Below are positions 1 through 8,469 of a stretch of 64,000 nucleotides of DNA, one piece after another (position 1 is the stretch's first letter; every line of letters starts with the position of its first letter). The notes below the pieces were generated by a model. That model was not told the DNA's origin. It was given only the letters and a program-made list of their open reading frames with translations, and ran no database searches. The stretch covers positions 558,001 to 622,000 of the forward strand of contig NZ_JAOYFC010000002.1 of assembly GCF_025802015.1 (NCBI RefSeq), given 5' to 3'. Source of the stretch: Falsihalocynthiibacter halioticoli. Its GTDB lineage: Bacteria; Pseudomonadota; Alphaproteobacteria; Rhodobacterales; Rhodobacteraceae. Both the position numbers and the translations under genes were made by a program.

Positions 1-264
1 CGGGTATAGCGCATAGTTCTGGAACACCATGGCGATGTCGCGCTCTTTGGGCACGAGGGTGTTAATTACCGTATCATCAACCGAGATCTCACCGTCGCTG
101 ATGGTTTCCAATCCTGCGATGGAGCGAAGGAGCGTAGACTTACCGCACCCCGACGGGCCAACCAGAACGGTGAACTCACCATCCTTAATGTCGAGATCAA
201 TTCCGTGCAGCACTTCGACCGCGCCATACGATTTCCGAATATTTCTGAGTGTGACAGATCCCAT
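1..264 (-). CDS. Sugar ABC transporter ATP-binding subunit (MalK/UgpC type), 5' part only
   Basis: This is the first 88 codons of an importer ATPase; the rest runs off the left edge. The N-terminus MGSVTLRNIRKSYG, the Walker A motif GPSGCGKST and the Q-loop region MVFQNYALYP are all visible and are typical of MalK/UgpC-type carbohydrate ATPases. Start ATG at 264 has an AAGAGAGGG ribosome site upstream. It is the last visible gene of a minus-strand operon with a binding protein, two permeases and a dehydratase, so it should energise that importer at the inner membrane face. The C-terminal regulatory domain cannot be seen, so substrate class rests on its neighbours. Confidence 0.93.
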   Translation of the reverse strand, partial: MGSVTLRNIRKSYGAVEVLHGIDLDIKDGEFTVLVGPSGCGKSTLLRSIAGLETISDGEISVDDTVINTLVPKERDIAMVFQNYALYP

Positions 265-268
265 TGGT

Positions 269-1423
269 TTACCCTCTCTTGGTGTCAATTGCGGCGCCGT
301 CAAAGGCTTCCAGTGCATAGTTTGGCGGGCGATTGCCAGCCGGATTGCGGGGGATAGGCACATGCCCATCCGTAATTTTCGGGCGCGGGCCCATAAGTTC
401 GTAAAGAAGGGACTCTTCGCCACGATCCACACATTCAACAAGCGCGCCGCCCTGACGTGTGGCCGCAAGCGCAAGTGCCCAAGGCTGTTCGCATGTGTTG
501 TGCAAGATCACCGGAACCTTTGCCTCATTGGCCAGATCAAGGATCTCAAGTGTCTCGGTAATCCCACCAGCCCAAGCAACATCGGGCTGCAATATTCCGA
601 CAACGCCGGTCCGCAACAAATCCGCGCAATCGGCTTTGGAAAACGCGAAGTTTCCAAGAGCCAGCGAGATTTCTGGATCCAGCCCATCGCGAATTTTCTG
701 CAAGCCCTCAACATCCTGCGGATGAATCGGGTCTTCGATCCACGCAATTGGAATGTCCTTCATCGCCTCTGCGAAACGGAGCGTGTAATCGGCATCCCAC
801 GCAAGGAACGCGTCAATCATGATCGGCACATCAGGGCCAGCCGCTTCTGCAAAACGCTTCATCAAGGCAACATTGGCCTCTAGCCCCTCGCGTCCGGATT
901 CCGGACCGTAAGGCGCCGCAGCTTTTAGGCCAGCAGTAGCAATTCCGTCGAAAGCCTCGGGCCGTGAGGTCGTCATGTAAACAGGAAGCCGTTCGACTTT
1001 AGAACCGCCAAGCTGCTCCAGCAGCGTTCCTGCTGACAATTTCGCCTGTAAATCCCAAAGCGCGATATCAACTCCGGCAACGGCCATCATGGCAAAGCCA
1101 GATCGGTCATTTGGCAGGAGCGCCGCTGACATTTGTGCATTCAGAGTGGCAATATCTTCGCAGACCTCCCCTTCCAGCAACCGCGCCAGATGGCTGTTAA
1201 TGATAAGCTCAACAACCTCCCCGCCGTTCGTGCACCCCCAACCAACGGTGCCGCTCTCGTCCTCAACGCGAACGAACACCTTTTTTGTTGGCCACATCCA
1301 GCTTGCGCGTTGCTCGGCAAACCGCGCAAACTTGGACATAGGAGAGGCAACGCGGGAGGTTTGGAGCTTCTGGTTATTGAAGCCACAATCCACCGCCCGT
1401 GCCATGATCGAGGTGATCTTCAT
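269..1423 (-). CDS. Mandelate racemase/enolase-superfamily sugar-acid dehydratase (RhmD-like)
   Basis: A 384-residue enolase-superfamily enzyme, expected to dehydrate a sugar acid to a 2-keto-3-deoxy acid. The barrel ligands are readable: Asp in MIDAFLAWD, Glu in WIEDP, and a third position in LALGN that is Asn where L-rhamnonate dehydratases carry Glu. The stretch LQPDVAWAGGITETLEI and the His in VILHNT match the C-terminal barrel of the rhamnonate dehydratase group. An Asn third ligand is known in glucarate dehydratase, so activity is plausible. Start overlaps the upstream permease stop by four bases (ATGA). It sits inside the sugar importer operon. The exact substrate cannot be read from sequence. 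Confidence 0.85.
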   Translation of the reverse strand: MKITSIMARAVDCGFNNQKLQTSRVASPMSKFARFAEQRASWMWPTKKVFVRVEDESGTVGWGCTNGGEVVELIINSHLARLLEGEVCEDIATLNAQMSAALLPNDRSGFAMMAVAGVDIALWDLQAKLSAGTLLEQLGGSKVERLPVYMTTSRPEAFDGIATAGLKAAAPYGPESGREGLEANVALMKRFAEAAGPDVPIMIDAFLAWDADYTLRFAEAMKDIPIAWIEDPIHPQDVEGLQKIRDGLDPEISLALGNFAFSKADCADLLRTGVVGILQPDVAWAGGITETLEILDLANEAKVPVILHNTCEQPWALALAATRQGGALVECVDRGEESLLYELMGPRPKITDGHVPIPRNPAGNRPPNYALEAFDGAAIDTKRG

Positions 1424-2277
1424 CCTTTCACAGCCCCGGCAAGAAGGCCGCGTGTGAAGTAACGCTGTCCGAAGAGGAAAATCAGCATGATCGGCAAGGC
1501 CACAATCGTCGCGGCGGCACCAACGTACTGGAATTCCAGCGTGAAGAGTTCGACAAAGCTGGCAAGCCCGATTGTTACGGTCTTGTGCTCATTTGATTCA
1601 AGCAGGATCGAAGCAAAGGCAAATTCAGACCACGCGCCAACGAAGTGCCACATCGCAGCAGTAATCAGCGCAGGCGTAGCCAGTGGAAGAACCACCATGA
1701 CCATGCTTTGCAAGCGGCTCGCACCATCCATCATCGCGCTTTCTTCAAGTTCGCGCGGAATCTCGCGGAGGCTAGACGCGATGATCCATGTCGCAAACGG
1801 CAACCCGAAAGCAGAGTAAAGAAGCACCAATCCGATCAAACTATCCTGAAGACCCAGCATGCTCATGAGGCGATATGTGGGAAGCAAGAGTGCTGCGCCT
1901 TGGAACATTCGGCTGATGAGTAGCCCACCGAGTATGAGATCGCGGCCCGGAAAGTTTAGTCGAGCGAAGGCATAACCGGCGAGCGTTCCAAAGATCAGAA
2001 CGATGATTGTCGAGCTGACAGCAATGAAGAAGCTATTGCCGATAAGCTGTGGCCAATCAAGGAGCTGGCCCTTTTGGTGGGTCGGCGAGAACAGTGCCTT
2101 ATAAGCTTCCAGTGTCGGCGCTTCGGGCCAGAAGGAGATTGGCAGTTGCGCCAGTTCAGGCTGTGTCTTGAAGGAGGCCAGGAAAAGCCAGAACACCGGA
2201 AACAAGACGTAGATCGAGATAACGAGGCCAATAAGACCAAGCATGATCCAATTAAGTGTACGCGGTTGTTCGTTCAT
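1420..2277 (-). CDS. Carbohydrate ABC transporter permease (MalG/UgpE type)
   Basis: A 285-residue inner-membrane permease with an N-terminal anchor (LGLIGLVISIYVLFPVFWLFLASF), several further hydrophobic segments and the EAA loop (REIPRELEESAMMDGASRLQ), which docks on the ATPase. This is the usual MalG-side subunit of CUT1 importers. Its stop overlaps the dehydratase start and its own start overlaps the stop of the other permease, both as ATGA, so the genes are translationally coupled. It pairs with the MalF-type permease at 2274-3158. Confidence 0.92.
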   Translation of the reverse strand: MNEQPRTLNWIMLGLIGLVISIYVLFPVFWLFLASFKTQPELAQLPISFWPEAPTLEAYKALFSPTHQKGQLLDWPQLIGNSFFIAVSSTIIVLIFGTLAGYAFARLNFPGRDLILGGLLISRMFQGAALLLPTYRLMSMLGLQDSLIGLVLLYSAFGLPFATWIIASSLREIPRELEESAMMDGASRLQSMVMVVLPLATPALITAAMWHFVGAWSEFAFASILLESNEHKTVTIGLASFVELFTLEFQYVGAAATIVALPIMLIFLFGQRYFTRGLLAGAVKG

Positions 2278-3158
2278 TTCGATGCCTCCGAAGCCCAGGA
2301 GCGGCGGTTAACGTAGAGATAGAGAGCGACGATCGACACCAGCATCACGAGATTGATCACGGACATGGCGGAAGCAACGCCCCAATTGAAGAACTCGAAG
2401 CTCTGCTGATAGATGTATGTCGCCATGATTTGGCTGGCGTTTGCAGGGCCACCGCCCGTCATGATCCACGGCAGCGCGAATTCAGCGGTGATCCAGATCA
2501 TCGAAATGACGGTCACAGCAGTTAGCGAGAATGCGATATTCGGCAACGTCACAAAGCGGAAGCGCTCTACGGCATTCGCGCCATCCATTCGCGCAGCTTC
2601 AACCTGATCGTCAGGGACAGCGCGGATCGCAGCGCACAGAATGAGTGCAACGAGCGGCATCTTACGCCAAACAAGCACCACCACGAGCATCCACATCACT
2701 AGCTTCGGATCGCCCATGAAGGAGATGGTTCCTTCGGTAAGCCCTGTCGATTCAAGGGTTTGACCAATGATTCCGACTTGACCGTGAAGCATCCATTTCC
2801 AAGCCATTGCGGTGACCACATCAGGCAGCACCCAAGGCAAAAGGATCAGCGCGCGCAGCCATCCGGTAACTTTAGAGTCAATCGCGAGATATGCGCCGAC
2901 CCCTAGACCGACACTTACGCAAAGTAGCGTGCCGCCAAGGATCCAAATCGCGGTATTTTTGAGTACCAACCCGAAGACCGGATCGGCCCAAAGGGCACGG
3001 AAGTTATTCAACGTGCCAAAGCCGCGTTCCTGCCCCATCACAACCTGTGTGAGGCTAAGAGTTGCAACATTGTAGGTGGGCCCGACGACAAATGCCAAGA
3101 CAGCGGCCACTACGGGCAAAATTAGAGCATACGCCAGAAAACGATCGCTTTTCAGCAT
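2274..3158 (-). CDS. Carbohydrate ABC transporter permease (MalF/UgpA type)
   Basis: A 294-residue inner-membrane permease. It opens with a hydrophobic helix (LAYALILPVVAAVLAFVVGPTY), has about six membrane segments and carries the EAA-type loop AIRAVPDDQVEAARMDGANA, the contact for the ATPase. Start ATG at 3158 is preceded by a strong AAGGAGG site. It lies 34 bases downstream of the binding-protein gene in the same operon and overlaps the next permease by four bases. Length and motifs fit the MalF/UgpA side of CUT1 sugar importers. Confidence 0.92.
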   Translation of the reverse strand: MLKSDRFLAYALILPVVAAVLAFVVGPTYNVATLSLTQVVMGQERGFGTLNNFRALWADPVFGLVLKNTAIWILGGTLLCVSVGLGVGAYLAIDSKVTGWLRALILLPWVLPDVVTAMAWKWMLHGQVGIIGQTLESTGLTEGTISFMGDPKLVMWMLVVVLVWRKMPLVALILCAAIRAVPDDQVEAARMDGANAVERFRFVTLPNIAFSLTAVTVISMIWITAEFALPWIMTGGGPANASQIMATYIYQQSFEFFNWGVASAMSVINLVMLVSIVALYLYVNRRSWASEASK

Positions 3159-3192
3159 CGTCGGGCCCTCCTTTTTTCGTGTGTTTACTTAA

Positions 3193-4509
3193 TTAGCCGC
3201 GGATCAGATCAATCTGTGCCTGAGCAGCGGTTGTTGCTTCGTCCAGCGCTTCCTGAGGTGTTTTCTGTCCCAGAACAGCCTGCTGGATCGCAGTACCAAG
3301 AGCGGATTCAATCGCAGAAACCCCGATAAAGCGTGGCATCGGTGCAGCGCCCGCAAAGAGCGAACCCTCTTCATACGACTTAACCCAATTCGGCCATGCC
3401 TCTTTAAGCTCGGCATTGTCCCAAGCCGCTTTGCCAGCTGGGATACGCGCGATTTCAGGCTGACCGCCCCAGATTTCAAGCTGATCGTCCTGTGACCAGA
3501 AATCGAGATACTCGACCGCGGCTTCCGGATTCTCCGAACGCGCTGAAACCATGAGCATTGCGGTGCCGTCCATAATTGCGTTGACCGGCTCAAAGCTGCC
3601 AGTTGGCGTATCTGGGCGCGGCATCGGAACGCCTGTCCAACGCACATCATCATTCACGCCCCAAGGTGTATTGAGCCAAGACAGACCAATCCACATCGCC
3701 GAACGCCCCTGCCCAAACAGCTGCGCCGTATCGCGGAAGAAGGTTTCGGTGAGTGACGTGGACGCTGGGGTAGAACCATCAGCAATTACATCCACATAGA
3801 ACTGAAGCGCGTCGACCACACCAGGATCATTCAGAGTGACTTTTCCGCTCTCCTCATCAAAGATCCGACCACCGTTTGCATAGGCGAGACCTTCAAAGAT
3901 GTTGATATCAACCGGAGCTGTAGTTGCAGGGAACGCCAATCCAGGACGGTCTGGTTTGGTCATCGCTTTGGCATATTCGCGCAATTCGCTCCATGTTTCA
4001 GGTGGACGATCAAAGCCTGCTTCTTCCATCGCATCGAGGTTGATCGCAAGGAAGCTCGCCATGTCTACATATGTTGGAAGCGCATAAAGCTTACCATCAT
4101 GCATACCTGACTCGAATACCTCCGGAACGATACGCTCTTTCCATTCGGCGATCTTGTCACCCGCAATATCATCCAGCGGCTGAAGCATGCCAAAGCCAGC
4201 AAACTCTGGAATATCCTGACCAAATGCGATGATCACATCCGCAAGGCGGTTCGTTTGGAAGCCCGCGAGGATTTTCTGGCGGCGAATCTGTCCGTTGAAA
4301 TAGGAGTAGTTCAAACCGACATCTGGGTTCGCTGACGTAAATGCATCATTACGCAGAGCCCACTGCTCTACTTCCTGAGGTGTCCCGCCGAATTTCCACA
4401 CCGAAATCTCGCCGGACGCTGCACGCGCGTGATTCAATGGCAACATCGAGACTGCGCCAGCAGCCGTAGTTGTTCCCAGGAATGAGCGACGACTAATTGA
4501 GTTCTTCAT
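3193..4509 (-). CDS. Extracellular sugar-binding protein of ABC importer (twin-arginine signal)
   Basis: A periplasmic solute-binding protein of family-1 type, 438 residues from the chosen start. The N-terminus MKNSISRRSFLGTTTAAGA is a twin-arginine signal peptide ending near HARAA, and the mature protein begins with a typical binding-protein strand (GEISVWKFGG). A start 13 codons upstream is possible, but only the ATG at 4509 has a GGGAGG ribosome site at proper spacing and a sensible signal peptide. It is the first gene of the leftward sugar operon, facing the LacI-type regulator across a 186-base gap holding two operator candidates. Confidence 0.92.
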   Translation of the reverse strand: MKNSISRRSFLGTTTAAGAVSMLPLNHARAASGEISVWKFGGTPQEVEQWALRNDAFTSANPDVGLNYSYFNGQIRRQKILAGFQTNRLADVIIAFGQDIPEFAGFGMLQPLDDIAGDKIAEWKERIVPEVFESGMHDGKLYALPTYVDMASFLAINLDAMEEAGFDRPPETWSELREYAKAMTKPDRPGLAFPATTAPVDINIFEGLAYANGGRIFDEESGKVTLNDPGVVDALQFYVDVIADGSTPASTSLTETFFRDTAQLFGQGRSAMWIGLSWLNTPWGVNDDVRWTGVPMPRPDTPTGSFEPVNAIMDGTAMLMVSARSENPEAAVEYLDFWSQDDQLEIWGGQPEIARIPAGKAAWDNAELKEAWPNWVKSYEEGSLFAGAAPMPRFIGVSAIESALGTAIQQAVLGQKTPQEALDEATTAAQAQIDLIRG

Positions 4510-4550
4510 ATATTCCTCCCTTTGACGCAATCTGCGCTTCTCCAACACAA

Positions 4551-4566
4551 TGATGTTCGTATATCA
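4551..4566. promoter_or_regulatory. LacI-type operator, copy 1
   Basis: TGATGTTCGTATATCA matches its own reverse complement at 12 of 16 positions and has the central CG typical of LacI/GalR operators. It lies 42 bases upstream of the binding-protein start. It shares 13 of 16 bases with the second copy at 4594-4609. Binding by the adjacent LacI-family protein is inferred. Confidence 0.65.
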
Positions 4567-4593
4567 TTGCTTATTGACGGACGTTATTGGCAA

Positions 4594-4609
4594 TGATACT
4601 CGTATGTCA
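4594..4609. promoter_or_regulatory. LacI-type operator, copy 2
   Basis: TGATACTCGTATGTCA is the second 16-bp copy, starting 43 bases after the first, also centred on CG. Its own dyad is weaker (10 of 16), but it is clearly related to copy 1. It lies 87 bases upstream of the regulator start, so the pair could control both divergent transcripts. Confidence 0.6.
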
Positions 4610-4695
4610 ATGGAAATTTTCTAAGCCTCTTGCGAAGCGTGAACACTGCTCCCAATGTACGCCTAAGCAAACAAGAAACACCGAAAGGCTCTCTA

Positions 4696-5715
4696 ATGGC
4701 GGAAAACAAAAACAAAAAAGTGACGCTCAAGGATGTGTCAAAAGCGGCTGGGCTTTCGCTTATCACAGTCTCGCGCGCACTTCGTCAGCCAGAGACAGTT
4801 CACGAAAAAACTCGCGAGAAAGTCCAGAAGACTATCGAAGAGATCGGATACATCCCGAATCTTACCGCGCGATCTTTGGTCTCACAGCGCTCTGATATGA
4901 TCGGCGTTGTTGTCCCGATTCTTGCAAGCTCGCTATTTGCAGACTTTGCACAAGGTATCAGCCATATTTTGGAGCCTCGCAAACAGCAGATGCTTTTGGC
5001 GGTCAGCGACTGGTCCCCGAAGAAAGAAGAAGAAGCCGTCCGAACTTTCATCGCGCGCCAAGCTGATGCGATCATTGTAACGGGCTTCTCTCATACAGAT
5101 GCGACCCGAAAGCTCTTGGCCAACTTTTCTGGCCCTGTCGTCGAAGCTTGGAACCTCAACAAGCAAGTCACAGATAGTGTGGTTGGTTTTGACAACTATG
5201 CCGCTGCGGTCGACATGACTCGCTACCTGATAGATCGAGGGTACGAGGATATTGTCATGGTCGGCGGCCACTCCGAACACAACGATCAGGCCGCTGACCG
5301 AACGCGTGGCGTCATGGATACGCTTCGCGCCGCTGGACGGTCTGTTGATGAATCAACGGTTATCGAATTTGAAAACCCAGCGACCATCGATGCCGGCGTC
5401 AATCTCATGAAGAACTTGATGGCGCGTAAAAAGCGTCCTGATGCGCTCTTTTTCCTCGCAGAACTTCCCGCACAGGGCGCGATGCTTTGGTGCCAATCAA
5501 ACGGCGTTTCCGTGCCTGACGAGGTCGCGATTGCAGGGTTTGGCGATCTTAGCATGTCCTCACTCCTGCCGGTTCCATTAACGACAGTTCAAATTCGTGG
5601 CCGCGCAATCGGTCTTCAATCCGCTCAATTGGTTATCGACCGCCTTGATGGCGAAGTAACCGAACCGGCAATTCACGACATCGGCTATCGCCTTCAAATC
5701 AGGCAAAGCACATGA
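4696..5715 (+). CDS. LacI-family transcriptional regulator of the sugar locus
   Basis: A 339-residue repressor of the GalR/LacI family. The N-terminal helix-turn-helix reads VTLKDVSKAAGLSLITVSRA, followed by the hinge region IGYIPNLTARSL and a periplasmic-binding-like effector domain starting at DMIGVVVPILASS. Upstream in-frame Mets exist, but the ATG at 4696 follows AAAGG and puts the HTH at the normal distance from the N-terminus. It is divergent from the transport operon, with catabolic genes directly downstream, so it probably represses both sides until a pathway sugar or lactone binds. The effector is unknown. Confidence 0.93.
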   Translation: MAENKNKKVTLKDVSKAAGLSLITVSRALRQPETVHEKTREKVQKTIEEIGYIPNLTARSLVSQRSDMIGVVVPILASSLFADFAQGISHILEPRKQQMLLAVSDWSPKKEEEAVRTFIARQADAIIVTGFSHTDATRKLLANFSGPVVEAWNLNKQVTDSVVGFDNYAAAVDMTRYLIDRGYEDIVMVGGHSEHNDQAADRTRGVMDTLRAAGRSVDESTVIEFENPATIDAGVNLMKNLMARKKRPDALFFLAELPAQGAMLWCQSNGVSVPDEVAIAGFGDLSMSSLLPVPLTTVQIRGRAIGLQSAQLVIDRLDGEVTEPAIHDIGYRLQIRQST

Positions 5716-5737
5716 GCCAAAAGGAGAACGGCGCAGC

Positions 5738-6793
5738 ATGGTAAAAGCAGCGATCATCGGTGCGGGGCATTTCGCATACCGTATGCATATCCCCGTCCTA
5801 GCAAAACGCAATGAGGTCGAGCTCGACAGCGTCTGCAGGCTTGGTCAAAAAGAGCTTAACCTCATCAAGGATGAGTTCGGCTTCAATTTCGCGACCGAAG
5901 ACTGGCGCGAGATTCTTGATCGGGACATCGCCATCGCCGTCATCTCCTCTCCGCACAACCTTCATTTTGAGCAAGCAAAAGCATTCCTTGAAAAAGGCTG
6001 TCATGTTCTGGTGGAGAAACCGATGTGCCTTGAGCCAGAACACGCTTGGGAGCTTGTTGAAACAGCGCGAAAAGCAAATCGGGAACTGCTGGTTGCATAT
6101 GGCTGGAACTATAAGCCCGGCCTTGACGAGATGCGCGATATGATTGCGCAAATCGGCGCGATCGAACATGTGGTTTGTCATATGGCCTCGTTCACACGCT
6201 CAATATTCGCAGGCGGCGAATTGGCCAAGTGGCGGCACATCGCAATTCAACCCGATCGCAGCACATGGGAATCACCGGATCAGGGCGGCGGCTATGCCTA
6301 CGGCCAGCTCTCGCACGCGCTCGGGATATTATACTGGCTTACTGATCTGCGCTGCTCTTCGGTTCGTTCGATGCTATTTGATGCGCCTTCGACGATTGAC
6401 TTACACGATGCTGCAGCAGTTCGCTTTGATAACGGCGCCACGGGCGTCTTTTCAGGAAGCTGTGGCGTCCCACACGGACACGGATTTGAGGTCGATATTA
6501 GGATCTATGGCAGCACCGGTTCGGTGTTGTTGGACATCGAAACCCAGCGGCTCGTGCTGAAACTTCCAGACGGTGAAACCAAAGTTGCCGAAGTTCCTGA
6601 TGGAGCATGGGCATACAGTTGCGAAGGACCCGCTGATCGGCTGGTCGATATAGCCCTTGGTAACGGCAAGAATGAAAGCCCCGGCGATGTTGGCGCCCGA
6701 GCCGTAGAAACACTGCACGCCATAATTCATTCCGGACAATCCAATGGCGCAGAATTCAAGATAAATCAAACACATAAGGTATCAGAGACATGA
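5738..6793 (+). CDS. Gfo/Idh/MocA-family oxidoreductase
   Basis: A 351-residue NAD(P)-dependent sugar or cyclitol oxidoreductase. The Rossmann start is KAAIIGAGHFAYRMHIP, and the family signature EKPMCLEP lies near residue 95-100. The C-terminal sheet domain includes GGGYAYGQLSHALGILYWL. A clear AAGGAG site precedes the start, 22 bases after the lacI stop, and the stop overlaps the next gene as ATGA. In this locus it could oxidise the imported sugar at C1 or another carbon; the SDR next door is the alternative for the same step. Confidence 0.9.
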   Translation: MVKAAIIGAGHFAYRMHIPVLAKRNEVELDSVCRLGQKELNLIKDEFGFNFATEDWREILDRDIAIAVISSPHNLHFEQAKAFLEKGCHVLVEKPMCLEPEHAWELVETARKANRELLVAYGWNYKPGLDEMRDMIAQIGAIEHVVCHMASFTRSIFAGGELAKWRHIAIQPDRSTWESPDQGGGYAYGQLSHALGILYWLTDLRCSSVRSMLFDAPSTIDLHDAAAVRFDNGATGVFSGSCGVPHGHGFEVDIRIYGSTGSVLLDIETQRLVLKLPDGETKVAEVPDGAWAYSCEGPADRLVDIALGNGKNESPGDVGARAVETLHAIIHSGQSNGAEFKINQTHKVSET

Positions 6794-7530
6794 CACAGTT
6801 TGCCAATCAAACCGCCATCGTGACGGGCGGCGCCCAAGGTATCGGATTTGCTGCAGCAGGCCGACTTGCCGAAGGTGGCGCTCAGGTGGCGATCTGGGAC
6901 CGCGATGCTGCCCTCGCGGAAGAGGCCGCAGCTAAAATTGGCGGAGGGGCCTTTGCTTGCGAGGTCGATGTGTCCTCTTGGGAGAGCGTCGAAGCCGCCA
7001 TGGCCAAAACGCTTGAGAAAACGGGCCGCGCAGACATTCTCGTAAACTCCGCTGGAGTTGCCGGCTCTAATGGCCCGTTGGCGGAATACCCCGTAGAGGA
7101 GTTCCGTGCGATCACAGAAATCAACCTCCTTGGAACTTTCCATGTTAACCGCGCTGTTGTGCCAACGATGAAGGCGCAATCTTACGGCCGCATTGTCAAC
7201 ATCGCCTCCGTCGCTGGCAAAGAGGGCAACCCGAACGCAAGCGCCTATTCCGCATCCAAAGCGGGCGTTATCGGGCTTACCAAATCACTTGGCAAAGAAC
7301 TGGCCGACATAGACATTGCGGTGAACTGCGTCACGCCAGCCGCAGCACGCACTCGGATTTTCGATCAAATGAAGCAAGAACACATCGACTATATGCTTTC
7401 TAAAATTCCGCGTGGGCGCTTTCTTGAACTGAACGAAGCCGCAGCAATGATTGCTTGGCTCTGCTCGCCGGAAAACAGCTTCACCACGGCTTCGGTCTTT
7501 GATCTCTCCGGCGGTCGGGCAACCTACTAA
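6790..7530 (+). CDS. Short-chain dehydrogenase/reductase
   Basis: A 246-residue classical SDR. The cofactor motif TGGAQGIGFAAAG, the structural NSAG, and the catalytic Ser (NIASVAG) with YSASK are all present. The C-terminus FDLSGGRATY is typical of sugar and 3-oxoacyl-type SDRs. It overlaps the preceding gene by four bases and the next by one (TAATG), so all three are cotranscribed. Given the neighbouring lactonase, sugar to lactone oxidation is a reasonable role, similar to L-fucose or L-rhamnose dehydrogenases, but the substrate is not proven. Confidence 0.92.
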   Translation: MTQFANQTAIVTGGAQGIGFAAAGRLAEGGAQVAIWDRDAALAEEAAAKIGGGAFACEVDVSSWESVEAAMAKTLEKTGRADILVNSAGVAGSNGPLAEYPVEEFRAITEINLLGTFHVNRAVVPTMKAQSYGRIVNIASVAGKEGNPNASAYSASKAGVIGLTKSLGKELADIDIAVNCVTPAAARTRIFDQMKQEHIDYMLSKIPRGRFLELNEAAAMIAWLCSPENSFTTASVFDLSGGRATY

Positions 7531-8450
7531 TGCCCTACCAAGGTACAAGCTTCCTTGATGGTATCGAGCTTGTCGATGCGCATCACCACTTCTGGGAGCT
7601 GGACCGGTTCCCATATAAGTGGCTTGCCCCAAATTCAGGCAAAGGCCGCTTTGGAAGCAAAGAAACCTTGCGGCGTGACTATCTCCCTGAAACCTACCTC
7701 GCGGAATTTGGTGACTTGCCGCTTTCCGCGAGCGTTCATGTTCAGGCGAATTGTGGTGCCGACGATCCGGTTGATGAAACCGCATGGCTTCAACATCTGT
7801 CTGACACAACGGGCTGGCCAACGGCAATCGTTGCGGAAGTCGATCTACTCGATGCAACAGCTCAGAACCAGATTGGCAGACATGCTGCCTACCCCGCATT
7901 CCGCGGCATTCGCGCTTCCGTCACTTGGGACGAAGCGGGACGCTGGCGGAATGCCATACGCCCCGGCGTAATGGGCGCACCCGAGTTTCGTGAAACTCTC
8001 ACCACCCTTGAAGACCGCAACCTCTGCTTAGAGATCGTAATTGTGCCGGAACAGTTTTCCGAACTCATCAATCTCGCGCAAGCGCACCCAGATTTAAAGA
8101 TTGTCGTAAACCATTTCGGAACTCTCGAGCCAGAGCAACCAGACAACGCAGCAACTTGGCGCGCGGGTATCACTAAACTGCGAGACATTTCAAACGTCTA
8201 CTTCAAGCTCTCGGGGCTTTGGACTGTTGCACTCGATTGGTCGCCTGAAGTCCTAACGCCTTTTGTCGATCATCTCGTCTCAACCATTGGCGCCGATCGC
8301 GTCATGTATGGTTCAAACCTCCCTGTGGAGGCCGTGAACTGTTCGCTGGAGAAACAGTTCACCCAACTAGCTGAAATCCTTAGGAATAGGCGCCAAGCCG
8401 AGATCGAGCAGATTTTCTCTGGCACTGCGCGAAAGGTTTATCGACTTTAG
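7530..8450 (+). CDS. Amidohydrolase-family sugar lactonase (COG3618 type)
   Basis: A 306-residue metal-dependent hydrolase. The N-terminal metal motif VDAHHHFWELDRFPYKWL is that of the L-fuconolactonase / L-rhamnono-lactonase group. The barrel continues with IRASVTWDEAGRW, IVVNHFG and the C-terminal DRVMYGSNLP, where the metal-site Asp is expected. The start ATG shares its first base with the SDR stop. In the inferred pathway it opens the lactone made by one of the two upstream dehydrogenases, giving the acid used by the RhmD-like dehydratase across the divergent promoter. A dicarboxylate lactone is possible. Confidence 0.85.
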   Translation: MPYQGTSFLDGIELVDAHHHFWELDRFPYKWLAPNSGKGRFGSKETLRRDYLPETYLAEFGDLPLSASVHVQANCGADDPVDETAWLQHLSDTTGWPTAIVAEVDLLDATAQNQIGRHAAYPAFRGIRASVTWDEAGRWRNAIRPGVMGAPEFRETLTTLEDRNLCLEIVIVPEQFSELINLAQAHPDLKIVVNHFGTLEPEQPDNAATWRAGITKLRDISNVYFKLSGLWTVALDWSPEVLTPFVDHLVSTIGADRVMYGSNLPVEAVNCSLEKQFTQLAEILRNRRQAEIEQIFSGTARKVYRL

Positions 8451-8469
8451 TCGGCAGAACTTAAAGCCA

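Noticed and set aside
29..883. Long plus-strand reading opposite the dehydratase and ABC ATPase
   Set aside because: It lies antisense to two clear genes, has no recognisable domain, and its composition is that of the reverse strand of coding DNA.
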